DNA of 59,374 nt from Fimousia sp036311565 (GTDB taxonomy: Bacteria > Bacillota > Clostridia > Lachnospirales > Lachnospiraceae), in NCBI GenBank assembly GCA_036311565.1, contig JAXJPR010000012.1:1-59374 (forward strand), written 5' to 3'. The translations under genes and the position numbers were made by a program. Under the pieces are notes generated by a model, which did not search any database, was not told the origin of the DNA, and saw only the letters and a list, made by a program, of their open reading frames with translations. Positions 1 to 8,356 of the stretch are shown piece after piece. The stretch's first letter is position 1. Every line of letters begins with the position of its first letter.

Positions 1-2
1 TA

Positions 3-795
3 AAAGCAGAAGATGGATATGGAACTTATGGAGATAAGATTAAGTGGCATTTTTATCAGAGCACTGGACATTTAGAGATTACAGGAAGTGGTCAGATGCC
101 AGAAGAAGAAGCACCATGGAATAATTATCAGAATAAGATCAAAAGTATTCACATCCCATCCAGCATACGGATCATAGAAGAAAAAGTATTTAGCAGATGT
201 AAAAAACTTACATACGTGATCATTCCAGCAACGGTCGAAAGCGCTGGAAATCCTTATGGAAACAGACAAAAGCGACGAAAATCACATCTGCAAATGCTAA
301 AATAACCTTATCCAGTACGACATATACTTATAATGGAAATGTACGTACACCAAAGGTAACGGTTAAATATGGAAGTAAGACATTGAAAAAAGGAACCGAT
401 TATACGCTAACTTATGCAAAAGGAAGAAAAAAGGTAGGAAACTATTCTGTTAAGATTACATTTATAGAAAATTATACTGGAACTGTTACAAAATATTTTA
501 AAATTAAGCCGGTAAAAACTTATATTACCAGTCTGACAAAAGGAAAAAAGCTTTTACTGTGAAAATAAGCAAAAAATCTGTACAGGTAACTGGATATCAG
601 GTCCGTTATTCCAGAAGCAGTAAATTTTCCAGTTATGTAACAAAGACTATAACCAGTTATAAGACTACCAAAAAGACAGTCACTGGCTTAGCAACAAAGA
701 AAAAGTATTATGTAAAAGTCAGAACCTATAAGACAGTAAATGGAACCAGATATTATTCTGGATGGAGCAATGTAAAAAGTATTAAAACCAAATAA
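3..795 (+). pseudogene. BspA-like leucine-rich-repeat / Fn3-like surface protein, 3' fragment with two frameshifts
   Basis: The gene enters from outside the window and is read in three successive frames. Residues from base 3 to about 260 look like a BspA-type LRR_5 unit: a G-T-Y-G-D start, then LEITGSGQMP, then IKSIHIPSSIRIIEE and a repeat with LTYVIIPATVES. About 266-562, one frame over, is a beta-rich segment with YGSKTLKKGTDYTLTYA. About 544-795 is a fibronectin-type-III-like C-terminus ending WSNVKSIKTK. Each frame change is restored by adding one A to a homopolymer (about 259-263 and 544-549), so the fragment is either a slippage-inactivated gene or an assembly error. Known members of this family are secreted or surface-anchored. 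The function here is unknown, and no anchor signal is seen after the last domain. Confidence 0.7.
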
Positions 796-817
796 GAATA
801 TTTATATAAAAACAATC

Positions 818-846
818 TTGACATTAGCAGAGTAAAGTGTTAATAT
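818..846 (+). promoter_or_regulatory. Sigma-A promoter of the trp operon
   Basis: TTGACA at 818-823, 17-base spacer, TAATAT at 841-846. This is close to consensus and lies just upstream of the T-box leader. Confidence 0.85.
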
Positions 847-869
847 GTTAACAAATTAAACAGATTTTT

Positions 870-1154
870 AAACCGTTGAAGTGGAGATAACGGCAAATCG
901 TGCACTTACAGAGAGTCGGGTAGCTGAGAACCGGCAGAACGCAGCTTGTCAAATGGACCACTGAGGGCGTAGTCAAAAGCAGATGATTGCTGAGTATTCT
1001 ACGACGTAAGGCATACGTTAGTTGTCAGGAATATGATGGTATTCTGATAAGTGCAGGGATAGACTCAGTTTCTCTATCTCTGAATCAAGGTGGCACCGCG
1101 GAAATTATTACCCGTCCTTGACAAAGTATATACTTTGTCAAGGGCGGGTTTTTT
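870..1154 (+). promoter_or_regulatory. T-box riboswitch, tRNA-Trp specific, with leader terminator
   Basis: The leader holds the conserved T-box AGGTGGCACCGCGG at 1088-1101. A long terminator hairpin follows (CCCGTCCTTGACAAAGTA arm from 1111, closing about 1148) with a T-run at 1149-1154. Stem I is closed by AGTGG (880-884) and CCACT (958-962). TGG at 954-956 sits directly before the closing strand, where the specifier codon is expected, and reads tryptophan. In the T-box bulge, TGGC (1091-1094) would pair with an acceptor end whose discriminator base is G, as in bacterial tRNA-Trp. Uncharged tRNA-Trp is therefore inferred to stabilise the antiterminator and switch on trpEGDCFBA. The region between the broken surface gene and trpE is fully explained by this leader and its promoter. 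Confidence 0.95.
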
Positions 1155-1221
1155 GATTTTTTAAACTGAAAGGCAAATGACCTTACACCTATCAGAGCAG
1201 CGAATAAAAAGGAGAAATAAG

Positions 1222-2691
1222 ATGTACTATCCAAAATTTGAAGATGTAAAAAAATATGAAAAAGATTATCGGGCAGTTCCAATCTGCAAAAAAATATATT
1301 CTGATTTTTACACACCATTGCAGGTAATGAAGAAATTAAAAGCAGTCAGTCATCATTGCTATATGTTAGAAAGTGTAGAAGATTCCAAAGTATGGGGCAG
1401 ATACACATTTTTAGGTTATGATCCTAAATTAGAATTAACCTGTAAAGATCATGTAGTAACGATTCAAAATGGAACAAAATTTTCTATAAAGACAAAAAAT
1501 CCGAATATTTATATTAAACAGATATTAGAAGAATATAAAAGTCCAAAGATCAAAGGCATGCCGACTTTTACAGGAGGTCTTACAGGTTATTTTTCTTATG
1601 ACTATATCAAATATCAGGAAACATCGTTAGTGTTAGATGCGGAAGATGAAGAAGGATTTAAAGATTTTGACTTAATGTTATTTGATAAAGTGATTGCTTT
1701 TGATCATTTAAAACAACAGATGATATTTATTGCAAATACAAAAACAGACCGATTGGAAGAAAATTACGCAAAAGCGAAATTAGAAATAGAAAATATGATT
1801 CGACTGGTAAAAGATGGGGAAGAAAGAGAAGACGAACCACTCAAGGTACAGACAGAGTTTCAGCCATTGTTTCAGAAAGAAGAATTTTGCAGTATGGTCA
1901 ATGTTGCAAAAGATCATATTTTGGAAGGAGATATTTTCCAGGTAGTATTATCCAATCGATTGGAGGCAAAGGCGGAAGGAAGTCTTTTAGATACTTACCG
2001 GGTACTTCGTGTTACCAACCCTTCTCCATATATGTTTTATTTCAGCAGTGATGACATTGAAATTGCAGGAGCTTCTCCAGAGACATTAGTAAAATTAAAT
2101 GATGATACTCTATATACGTTTCCTCTTGCGGGAACCCGCCCGAGGGGAAAAACAGATATGGAAGACCGGGCATTGGAAGAAGAACTGTTAAAAGATCCGA
2201 AAGAACTGGCAGAACACAATATGTTAGTAGATCTTGGAAGAAATGATATTGGTAAGATCAGCCAGTTTGGCACTGTAGAAGTGGAAAAATATATGGAAAT
2301 AGAGCGATTCTCCCATGTCATGCACATTGGTTCTACTGTAAAAGGGAAAATAAAAGAAGGAAAACAGGCACTGGATGCAGTAGGAGCGGTTCTTCCGGCC
2401 GGAACTTTATCAGGAGCACCAAAAATCAGAGCCTGTCAGATTATCAATGAGCTTGAAAATAATAAAAGAGGTATTTATGGAGGTGCCATTGGATATCTGG
2501 ATTTTACAGGAAATATGGACACTTGTATTGCCATTCGTATTGCTTATAAGAAAAATGGAAAAGTATTTATTCGTTCTGGAGCAGGGATTGTAGCTGACAG
2601 TGTTCCGGAAAGAGAATTTAAAGAATGCATCCATAAGGCCCAGGCAGTTGTAAATGCATTGAAGCAGGCAGAGGGAGGATTAGAAGCATGA
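1222..2691 (+). CDS. trpE: Anthranilate synthase component I
   Basis: 489 aa. Converts chorismate plus ammonia or glutamine to anthranilate together with TrpG, the first committed step to tryptophan. The N-terminal part carries a Trp-binding-type motif (MLES near residue 40). The C-terminal chorismate-binding domain shows AGTRPRGK, DLGRNDIGK, GTLSGAPK and IRSGAGIVADS. I chose ATG 1222 because AAGGAG lies about 8 bases upstream. An in-frame ATG at 1177 lacks a ribosome site and would add 15 unlikely residues. First gene after the T-box; its stop overlaps the trpG start by 4 bases (ATGA), indicating translational coupling. Confidence 0.97.
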   Translation: MYYPKFEDVKKYEKDYRAVPICKKIYSDFYTPLQVMKKLKAVSHHCYMLESVEDSKVWGRYTFLGYDPKLELTCKDHVVTIQNGTKFSIKTKNPNIYIKQILEEYKSPKIKGMPTFTGGLTGYFSYDYIKYQETSLVLDAEDEEGFKDFDLMLFDKVIAFDHLKQQMIFIANTKTDRLEENYAKAKLEIENMIRLVKDGEEREDEPLKVQTEFQPLFQKEEFCSMVNVAKDHILEGDIFQVVLSNRLEAKAEGSLLDTYRVLRVTNPSPYMFYFSSDDIEIAGASPETLVKLNDDTLYTFPLAGTRPRGKTDMEDRALEEELLKDPKELAEHNMLVDLGRNDIGKISQFGTVEVEKYMEIERFSHVMHIGSTVKGKIKEGKQALDAVGAVLPAGTLSGAPKIRACQIINELENNKRGIYGGAIGYLDFTGNMDTCIAIRIAYKKNGKVFIRSGAGIVADSVPEREFKECIHKAQAVVNALKQAEGGLEA

Positions 2692-3263
2692 TTTTATTAA
2701 TCGATAATTATGACAGTTTTTCGTATAACTTATATCAATATATTGGAAGTATAGACCAGAATATCAAAGTAATTAGAAATGATGAAATGACAGTGGAGCA
2801 AATAGAACAGTTACAGCCGGAAAGAATCATTCTTTCACCAGGACCGGGCAGACCGGAAAATGCAGGAATCTGTATAGAAATGGTAAATCATTTTGAGAGA
2901 AAGGTACCAATACTTGGTGTTTGCCTGGGACATCAGGCAATTTGTAAGGCATACGGTGCCCAAATTACATATGCAAAAGAATTAATGCATGGAAAACAAT
3001 CCGTTCTTACGGTAGATCAAAATAGTTCATTGTTTAAAAATTTAGAAAAAGAAATCTTGGCAGCCAGATATCATTCCTTAGCTGCCAGTGAAAAGGGATT
3101 TCCTAATTGTCTGCAGGTGATTGCAAGAGCAGAAGACGGAGAAATTATGGCAGTAAAACATAAAGAATATGAAACGTATGGAGTTCAGTTTCATCCAGAA
3201 TCAGTGTTGACACCGGATGGGATGAAAATCATAAAAAATTTCTTAGGAGGTAATGTACAATGA
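2688..3263 (+). CDS. trpG: Anthranilate synthase component II (glutamine amidotransferase)
   Basis: 191 aa class I glutamine amidotransferase that releases ammonia for TrpE. Shows the oxyanion region SPGPGRP, the nucleophile LGVCLGHQ and the His-Glu pair in VQFHPES. Length is normal for a free-standing TrpG (or PabA; the trp operon position and overlap with trpE decide for TrpG, though a dual role is possible). Overlaps trpE and trpD by 4 bases each. Confidence 0.96.
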   Translation: MILLIDNYDSFSYNLYQYIGSIDQNIKVIRNDEMTVEQIEQLQPERIILSPGPGRPENAGICIEMVNHFERKVPILGVCLGHQAICKAYGAQITYAKELMHGKQSVLTVDQNSSLFKNLEKEILAARYHSLAASEKGFPNCLQVIARAEDGEIMAVKHKEYETYGVQFHPESVLTPDGMKIIKNFLGGNVQ

Positions 3264-4270
3264 TTAAGCAGGCAGTATTAAAGACAGCAATGAAAGAAGA
3301 CTTAAATTATGACGAAATGCGGGCATCTATGGATGAAATCATGACTGGAGAAGCAAGCCAGATACAGATTGCGGCTTTTCTTACCGCATTATCTTTAAAA
3401 GGAGAAACGATTGAAGAGATTACAGCAGCAGCGTCAGGAATGAAAGACCATGCGATACAGCTGCAGCATGATATGGATGTATTAGAAATTGTAGGAACGG
3501 GTGGAGATCATTCCAATTCGTTTAATATATCAACAACCTCTGCATTTGTTGTTTCAGCAGCTGGTATACCAGTTGCAAAACATGGAAACAGGGCGGCATC
3601 CAGTCAATCAGGAGCTGCAGATGTACTGGAAGCATTGGGTGTTAATCTGATGATTGATGAACAAAAAAGCAAAAAGATATTAGAAGAAATTGGCATGTGC
3701 TTCTTATTTGCACAAAAATATCATCCAGCTATGAGATTTGTAGGACCGGTCCGAAAGGAATTGGGAATTCGGACAATTTTTAATATTTTAGGACCACTTA
3801 CAAATCCGGCAGGAGCCAATATGCAGTTATTAGGAGTTTACAGTAAAGATTTGATTGAACCAATGGCTCATACACTTAATAATCTGGGAGTTAAAAATGC
3901 CATGGTCGTATATGGACAGGATGGTCTGGATGAAATATCAGTCAGTGCACCAACAACTGTTTGTGAAATCAGAAATGGAAAGATGCAGACGTATGAAATC
4001 ACACCAGAACAGTTTGGAATGAAACGATGTAAAAAAGAAGAATTAGTTGGAGGAACAGCAAAAGAAAATGCAGCAATTACCCGGGCAATTCTGTCTGGAG
4101 AAAAAGGTGCAAGAAGAGATGCAGTCGTATTAAATTCTGCAGCAGCCATGTTAATTGCAAATGCACAATTATCTATGAAGGATGCCATTGAACTGGCAAA
4201 TGACATGATTGATAGCAAAAAAGCATTACAACAGTTAGAAGCGTTTATTCGTTTGACCAATGAGGAGTAA
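3260..4270 (+). CDS. trpD: Anthranilate phosphoribosyltransferase
   Basis: 336 aa. Transfers phosphoribose from PRPP to anthranilate. The PRPP-binding GTGGDHSNSFNIST motif is at about residues 79-92 and KHGNRAASSQSG follows at about 112. Full length for the family. Starts inside the trpG stop (ATGA), with AGGAGG just upstream at the end of trpG, so the genes are coupled. Cytosolic second enzyme of the pathway. Confidence 0.97.
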   Translation: MIKQAVLKTAMKEDLNYDEMRASMDEIMTGEASQIQIAAFLTALSLKGETIEEITAAASGMKDHAIQLQHDMDVLEIVGTGGDHSNSFNISTTSAFVVSAAGIPVAKHGNRAASSQSGAADVLEALGVNLMIDEQKSKKILEEIGMCFLFAQKYHPAMRFVGPVRKELGIRTIFNILGPLTNPAGANMQLLGVYSKDLIEPMAHTLNNLGVKNAMVVYGQDGLDEISVSAPTTVCEIRNGKMQTYEITPEQFGMKRCKKEELVGGTAKENAAITRAILSGEKGARRDAVVLNSAAAMLIANAQLSMKDAIELANDMIDSKKALQQLEAFIRLTNEE

Positions 4271-4273
4271 ATC

Positions 4274-5068
4274 ATGATTTTAGATGAAATTGCAGCAAAG
4301 ACCAGAATCAGAGTAGAAGAATTGAAGAGGAAGGTTTCTCTGGATGAAATAAAAGCGCAGGCCAGAACTTGTAATAAAGATACGGGATATCCCTTTTATC
4401 AGGCATTAGCAACAGAGCCGCTTTCTTTTATCTGTGAAGTAAAGAAGGCATCTCCATCTAAGGGTGTCATTGCAGAGGATTTTCCATATGTACAGATAGC
4501 CAGAGAGTATGAAGAAGCCGGTGCCAGTGCAATCTCCTGTCTGACAGAACCTTATTATTTTCAAGGTTCCAATCAATATCTTACAGAAATTACACAGGCA
4601 TGCAGCATACCAGTGCTTCGTAAAGATTTTACAATCGATGAGTATCAGATTTATGAGGCAAAAGTAATTGGGGCGTCAGCCGTTCTGCTTATTTGTGCAC
4701 TGCTGGACAAAGAAATAATCAAACAATATATCGAAATTGCAGAGGACCTTGGATTAAGTGCTCTGGTCGAAGCGCATGACGAAAAAGAAGTAAAAGATGC
4801 TATCTGGGCAGGAGCGAAAATAATTGGAGTAAATAACAGAGATCTTAGAAATTTCACAGTGGATCTTAATAATAGCATCCAATTAAGAAAAAAAATACCA
4901 AAAGAGATTTTATTTGTTTCAGAGAGTGGAATAAAAACAGCAGCGGATATTCAGGTATTAAAAGAAAATGGTACCAATGCAGTCTTAATTGGAGAGACAT
5001 TGATGAGAAGCAAAAATAAAAAAGCAGAGATCTTAAAGTTAAATGGTGAAGCTTATGGTGAAAATTAA
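4274..5068 (+). CDS. trpC: Indole-3-glycerol phosphate synthase
   Basis: 264 aa TIM barrel that converts carboxyphenylamino-deoxyribulose phosphate to indole-3-glycerol phosphate. Diagnostic CEVKKASPSKG at about residue 54, LRKDF at about 116, and NNRDL then SESGI in the second half. It begins 3 bases after trpD with GAGGAG overlapping the trpD end. Not fused to TrpF, unlike in enterobacteria. Confidence 0.97.
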   Translation: MILDEIAAKTRIRVEELKRKVSLDEIKAQARTCNKDTGYPFYQALATEPLSFICEVKKASPSKGVIAEDFPYVQIAREYEEAGASAISCLTEPYYFQGSNQYLTEITQACSIPVLRKDFTIDEYQIYEAKVIGASAVLLICALLDKEIIKQYIEIAEDLGLSALVEAHDEKEVKDAIWAGAKIIGVNNRDLRNFTVDLNNSIQLRKKIPKEILFVSESGIKTAADIQVLKENGTNAVLIGETLMRSKNKKAEILKLNGEAYGEN

Positions 5069-5654
5069 GATCTGTGGATTAAGAAGAGATGTTGATGTGG
5101 AATTTGTCAATGAAGCAATGCCAGATTATATCGGATTTGTCTTTGCAAAAAGTAAAAGGCAGGTAACCAAAGAACAGGCAGTAAGGCTAAAAAAACACTT
5201 AGATCCTAAAATAAAAGCAGTAGGAGTTTTTGTGGATGAAAAAGAAGAAGTCATTGCCCAAATTGCCAGAGAAGGAATCATCGATGTGATTCAGCTTCAT
5301 GGAAGAGAAGATGAGGGTTATATCAGAAGACTGAAAACAATGATAAAAATCCCATTAATCAAGGCTTTTCAAGCTCAAAACATAGCAAGCAGTCAAATGA
5401 CAGGCTTTGACACAGAATATTATTTGCTTGATAGTGGTAAAGGCAGTGGAAAGACATTTGACTGGAAGGTAGTACCTGAAATGAATAGGCCATGGTTTTT
5501 GGCTGGAGGACTTTCAGAAGACAATATAGAAGAAGCAATCAGACAGCTGCATCCCTATGGAGTGGATTTTAGTAGCGGCGTAGAAACGAATGGATATAAA
5601 GACCAAGATAAAATTATAAATATAGTAAGGAGAATTAGAAATGTCAAAAGGTAG
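5055..5654 (+). CDS. trpF: Phosphoribosylanthranilate isomerase
   Basis: 199 aa TIM barrel. KICGLRR at the N-terminus with the catalytic Cys, YIGFVFAKSKR, IQLHG, and LAGGLSEDN near the phosphate site. An upstream in-frame ATG at 5043 is possible, but the family normally begins right before the KICG strand, and GGTGAAG precedes 5055. Overlaps trpC by 14 bases and trpB by 14 bases, in keeping with the compressed operon. Confidence 0.95.
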   Translation: MVKIKICGLRRDVDVEFVNEAMPDYIGFVFAKSKRQVTKEQAVRLKKHLDPKIKAVGVFVDEKEEVIAQIAREGIIDVIQLHGREDEGYIRRLKTMIKIPLIKAFQAQNIASSQMTGFDTEYYLLDSGKGSGKTFDWKVVPEMNRPWFLAGGLSEDNIEEAIRQLHPYGVDFSSGVETNGYKDQDKIINIVRRIRNVKR

Positions 5655-6825
5655 ATTTGGAGTCCATGGAGGGCAATATATTCCGGAAATATTAATGAAT
5701 GAAATTATTCAATTGGAAAAGGCATATGAATTTTATAAAAATGATGCAGAATTTCAAGAAGAACTAAATACTTTATTAAAAGAGTATGCAGGAAGACCTT
5801 CTCTTTTGTATTATGCTGAGCAGATGACAAAGGATTTAGGAGGAGCAAAGATTTATTTAAAACGAGAGGATCTAAACCATACTGGTTCTCACAAAATTAA
5901 TAATGTTTTGGGACAGTGTCTCCTTGCAAAACGTATGGGAAAGACCCGTGTAATTGCAGAAACAGGTGCAGGTCAGCATGGAGTAGCAACTGCTACAGCA
6001 GCAGCACTTCTTAATATGGAATGTGAGATTTTTATGGGAAAAGAAGATACGGACCGTCAGGCATTGAATGTATATCGTATGGAATTGCTAGGAGCTAAGG
6101 TTCATGCCGTGACCAGTGGGACTATGACACTAAAGGATGCTGTTAATGAAACAATGAGAGAATGGGCATCCAGAGTAGAAGATACGCATTATGTATTGGG
6201 TTCTGTCATGGGGCCGCATCCATTTCCTACTATGGTAAGAGATTTTCAAAGTGTCATTAGCAAAGAAGCCAAAGAGCAGATTTTACAATTAGAAGGAAAA
6301 CTTCCGGCAGCAGTGATGGCCTGTGTAGGAGGCGGCAGCAATGCTATGGGGATGTTTTATCATTTTATTCCAGAGAAAAGTGTACGATTAATCGGATGCG
6401 AAGCAGCAGGAAGAGGAATTCATACAAATCAGCATGCAGCAACCATTGCAAAAGGGACGATAGGAATTTTCCATGGTATGAAATCTTACTTTTGTCAAAA
6501 TGAATATGGACAGATCGCACCGGTATATTCTATTTCTGCAGGACTGGATTATCCGGGAATTGGGCCAGAACATGCCAATTTATATGACACGAAACGAGCA
6601 GAATATGTATCCATTACAGATGATGAGGCAGTGACAGCCTTTGAATATCTGGCAAAAACGGAGGGAATTATTTGTGCTATTGAAAGTGCCCATGCAGTAG
6701 CCCAGGCATTAAGAACAGCAAAAGAATATACACCGGATGATTCCATTATTATCTGTTTGTCCGGGCGTGGAGATAAAGATGTAGCAGCAATTGCAAGATA
6801 TCGAGGAGTTGAGATTTATGAGTAG
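5641..6825 (+). CDS. trpB: Tryptophan synthase beta chain
   Basis: 394 aa PLP enzyme that joins indole and serine. The PLP lysine lies in HTGSHKINN at about residues 80-88. The PLP-phosphate loop GGGSNAMG is at about 227 and the C-terminal CLSGRGDKD is present. This is the TrpB1 type (partner of TrpA), as expected next to trpA. The start is preceded by AAGGAG at about 5629 inside trpF. Confidence 0.97.
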   Translation: MSKGRFGVHGGQYIPEILMNEIIQLEKAYEFYKNDAEFQEELNTLLKEYAGRPSLLYYAEQMTKDLGGAKIYLKREDLNHTGSHKINNVLGQCLLAKRMGKTRVIAETGAGQHGVATATAAALLNMECEIFMGKEDTDRQALNVYRMELLGAKVHAVTSGTMTLKDAVNETMREWASRVEDTHYVLGSVMGPHPFPTMVRDFQSVISKEAKEQILQLEGKLPAAVMACVGGGSNAMGMFYHFIPEKSVRLIGCEAAGRGIHTNQHAATIAKGTIGIFHGMKSYFCQNEYGQIAPVYSISAGLDYPGIGPEHANLYDTKRAEYVSITDDEAVTAFEYLAKTEGIICAIESAHAVAQALRTAKEYTPDDSIIICLSGRGDKDVAAIARYRGVEIYE

Positions 6826-7591
6826 AATAGAACAGGCATTTAATCACGGAAAAGCGTTTATTGGTTTTGTAACAGGTGGAGATCCTACTTTAGAAAAAAG
6901 TGAAGAATTTATTATGGAAATGATCAGAGCTGGAGCAGATCTGATTGAAATTGGGATTCCTTTTAGTGATCCAGTTGCAGAAGGTCCGGTCATTCAGGCA
7001 GCAAATGTCAGAGCATTATCTAATGGCACAACAACAGATCAGTTATTTGATATGGTAGCATCTTTACGGAAAAAAACAGAAGTTCCGATTGTATTCTTAA
7101 CTTATTTAAATCCAGTATATAAATATGGATATGAAAGATTTGTGAAAAAATGTCAGGAAACTGGTGTGGATGGACTGATTATTCCGGATCTGCCTTATGA
7201 AGAAAAAGGCGAACTGGCACCAATTGCCGCTATGCATGATGTAGATATTATTTCATTAATTGCTCCAACATCCAAAGAGCGTATGAAAACCATTGCAGCA
7301 GATGCCGCAGGATTTATTTATGTGGTATCGTCCATGGGAGTGACAGGAGTTCGTGATCAAATTCAGACAGATTTAAAAAGTATGTTAGAGACGATAAAAA
7401 AAGTTTCTGATAAACCGACCGCCATTGGATTTGGTATCAGTACACCGCAACAGGCAAAAGAAATGGCAGGATATGCAGACGGAGCTATAGTAGGAAGTGC
7501 AATTGTAAAGATTGTAGAACAGTATGGTAAAGATGCTGGAAGATATATTTATGAATATGTGAAATCCATGAAAGAAGCAGTGATGGCTTAA
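6818..7591 (+). CDS. trpA: Tryptophan synthase alpha chain
   Basis: 257 aa TIM barrel that cleaves indole-3-glycerol phosphate and channels indole to TrpB. The catalytic Glu is in LIEIGIPFSDP (about residue 45) and the catalytic Asp in IPDLPYEE (about 128). ATG 6818 is chosen because CGAGGAG is 7-10 bases upstream; an ATG at 6791 would overlap trpB heavily. Last trp gene; it overlaps the trpB stop by 8 bases. Only a 64-base gap separates it from the NUDIX gene, and no terminator is seen there. Confidence 0.97.
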   Translation: MSRIEQAFNHGKAFIGFVTGGDPTLEKSEEFIMEMIRAGADLIEIGIPFSDPVAEGPVIQAANVRALSNGTTTDQLFDMVASLRKKTEVPIVFLTYLNPVYKYGYERFVKKCQETGVDGLIIPDLPYEEKGELAPIAAMHDVDIISLIAPTSKERMKTIAADAAGFIYVVSSMGVTGVRDQIQTDLKSMLETIKKVSDKPTAIGFGISTPQQAKEMAGYADGAIVGSAIVKIVEQYGKDAGRYIYEYVKSMKEAVMA

Positions 7592-7655
7592 TTTCTGATT
7601 ACTTTTATGTTAAAATAAAGGAAAAGTGATTCGAAGACCAAAGGAGTATAACAAT

Positions 7656-8204
7656 ATGGAATGGTTAGATGTTGTTGATATGGATGGTAATCCAACTGGA
7701 AAGACTATAGAAAGAAAAGAAGCTCATCAAAAAGGAATCTGGCATCGGACTTCTCATGTCTGGCTGGTGAGAAAAAAGAATGGAGAAATTCAGGTACTAT
7801 TGCAAAAACGAAGTGCCAATAAGGATTCTTATCCTGGCTGCTATGATATTTCCAGTGCTGGACATATTCCGGCAGGATGTGGATATGAAGAATCAGCAAT
7901 ACGGGAACTAAAAGAGGAACTTGGAATTACTGTAGAAGAAAAAGAACTTCATTTATGTGGAAAACGAACCATCTATCATGATGAAGTTTTCTATGGAGAG
8001 CTGTTCATCGATCGTCAAATCAGTCGTGCATATTATATATGGAAGGATTTGGAAGTCAAAGAGTTTGAGATACAAAAAGAAGAATTAGAAAGTGTCTGTT
8101 GGATGGACCTGAAACAATGCATTCACATGGTAGAACATCAAACGATAAAAAATTGTATTGCTTTGGAAGAACTTTTTATGCTTAAAAAAGAAGTGATCAA
8201 ATAA
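7656..8204 (+). CDS. NUDIX hydrolase (YfcD/Idi-like subfamily)
   Basis: 182 aa. The Nudix box runs from about residue 69 (GHIPAGCGYEE) to RELKEELGI at about 83-91. The acidic residue usually at box position 7 is Cys75; the metal-binding REUXEE core is intact. The N-terminal WLDVVDMDGNPTG and the HRTSHVW segment match NUDIX proteins often labelled isopentenyl-diphosphate isomerase-like, but there is no evidence for that activity, and a nucleotide-sugar or housekeeping substrate is as likely. ATG 7656 follows AAAGGAG. It may be co-transcribed with the trp genes, since no terminator is seen in between. Confidence 0.85.
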   Translation: MEWLDVVDMDGNPTGKTIERKEAHQKGIWHRTSHVWLVRKKNGEIQVLLQKRSANKDSYPGCYDISSAGHIPAGCGYEESAIRELKEELGITVEEKELHLCGKRTIYHDEVFYGELFIDRQISRAYYIWKDLEVKEFEIQKEELESVCWMDLKQCIHMVEHQTIKNCIALEELFMLKKEVIK

Positions 8205-8356
8205 TTCATATATGCTTGTATAACTTGGAGTGTGCAATGGAATTCGAAGCAGGGTTGTCACCTGCTTCTCTCTTGTGGTAAACTTTATAGAAGAATCAAA
8301 TGCCTCGGATTGAAATCGGAGGCATTTTTAATCAGAAAATGAGTGAGGAAACAGGT
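8205..8356 (+). promoter_or_regulatory. Structured leader upstream of hemL, ending in an attenuator-like hairpin
   Basis: The gap holds a perfect 8-bp hairpin, GAAGCAGG (8246-8253) with CCTGCTTC (8261-8268). It is followed by a terminator-like hairpin at 8298-8329 (AAATGCCTC pairing GAGGCATTT, then T5). A weak -10 (TATAAC, 8219-8224) precedes both. Because the terminator sits only 28 bases before the hemL start, a separate hemL promoter cannot lie between them. The element is therefore inferred to be read through or to attenuate. No B12 box and no known riboswitch class was recognised. Confidence 0.5.
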
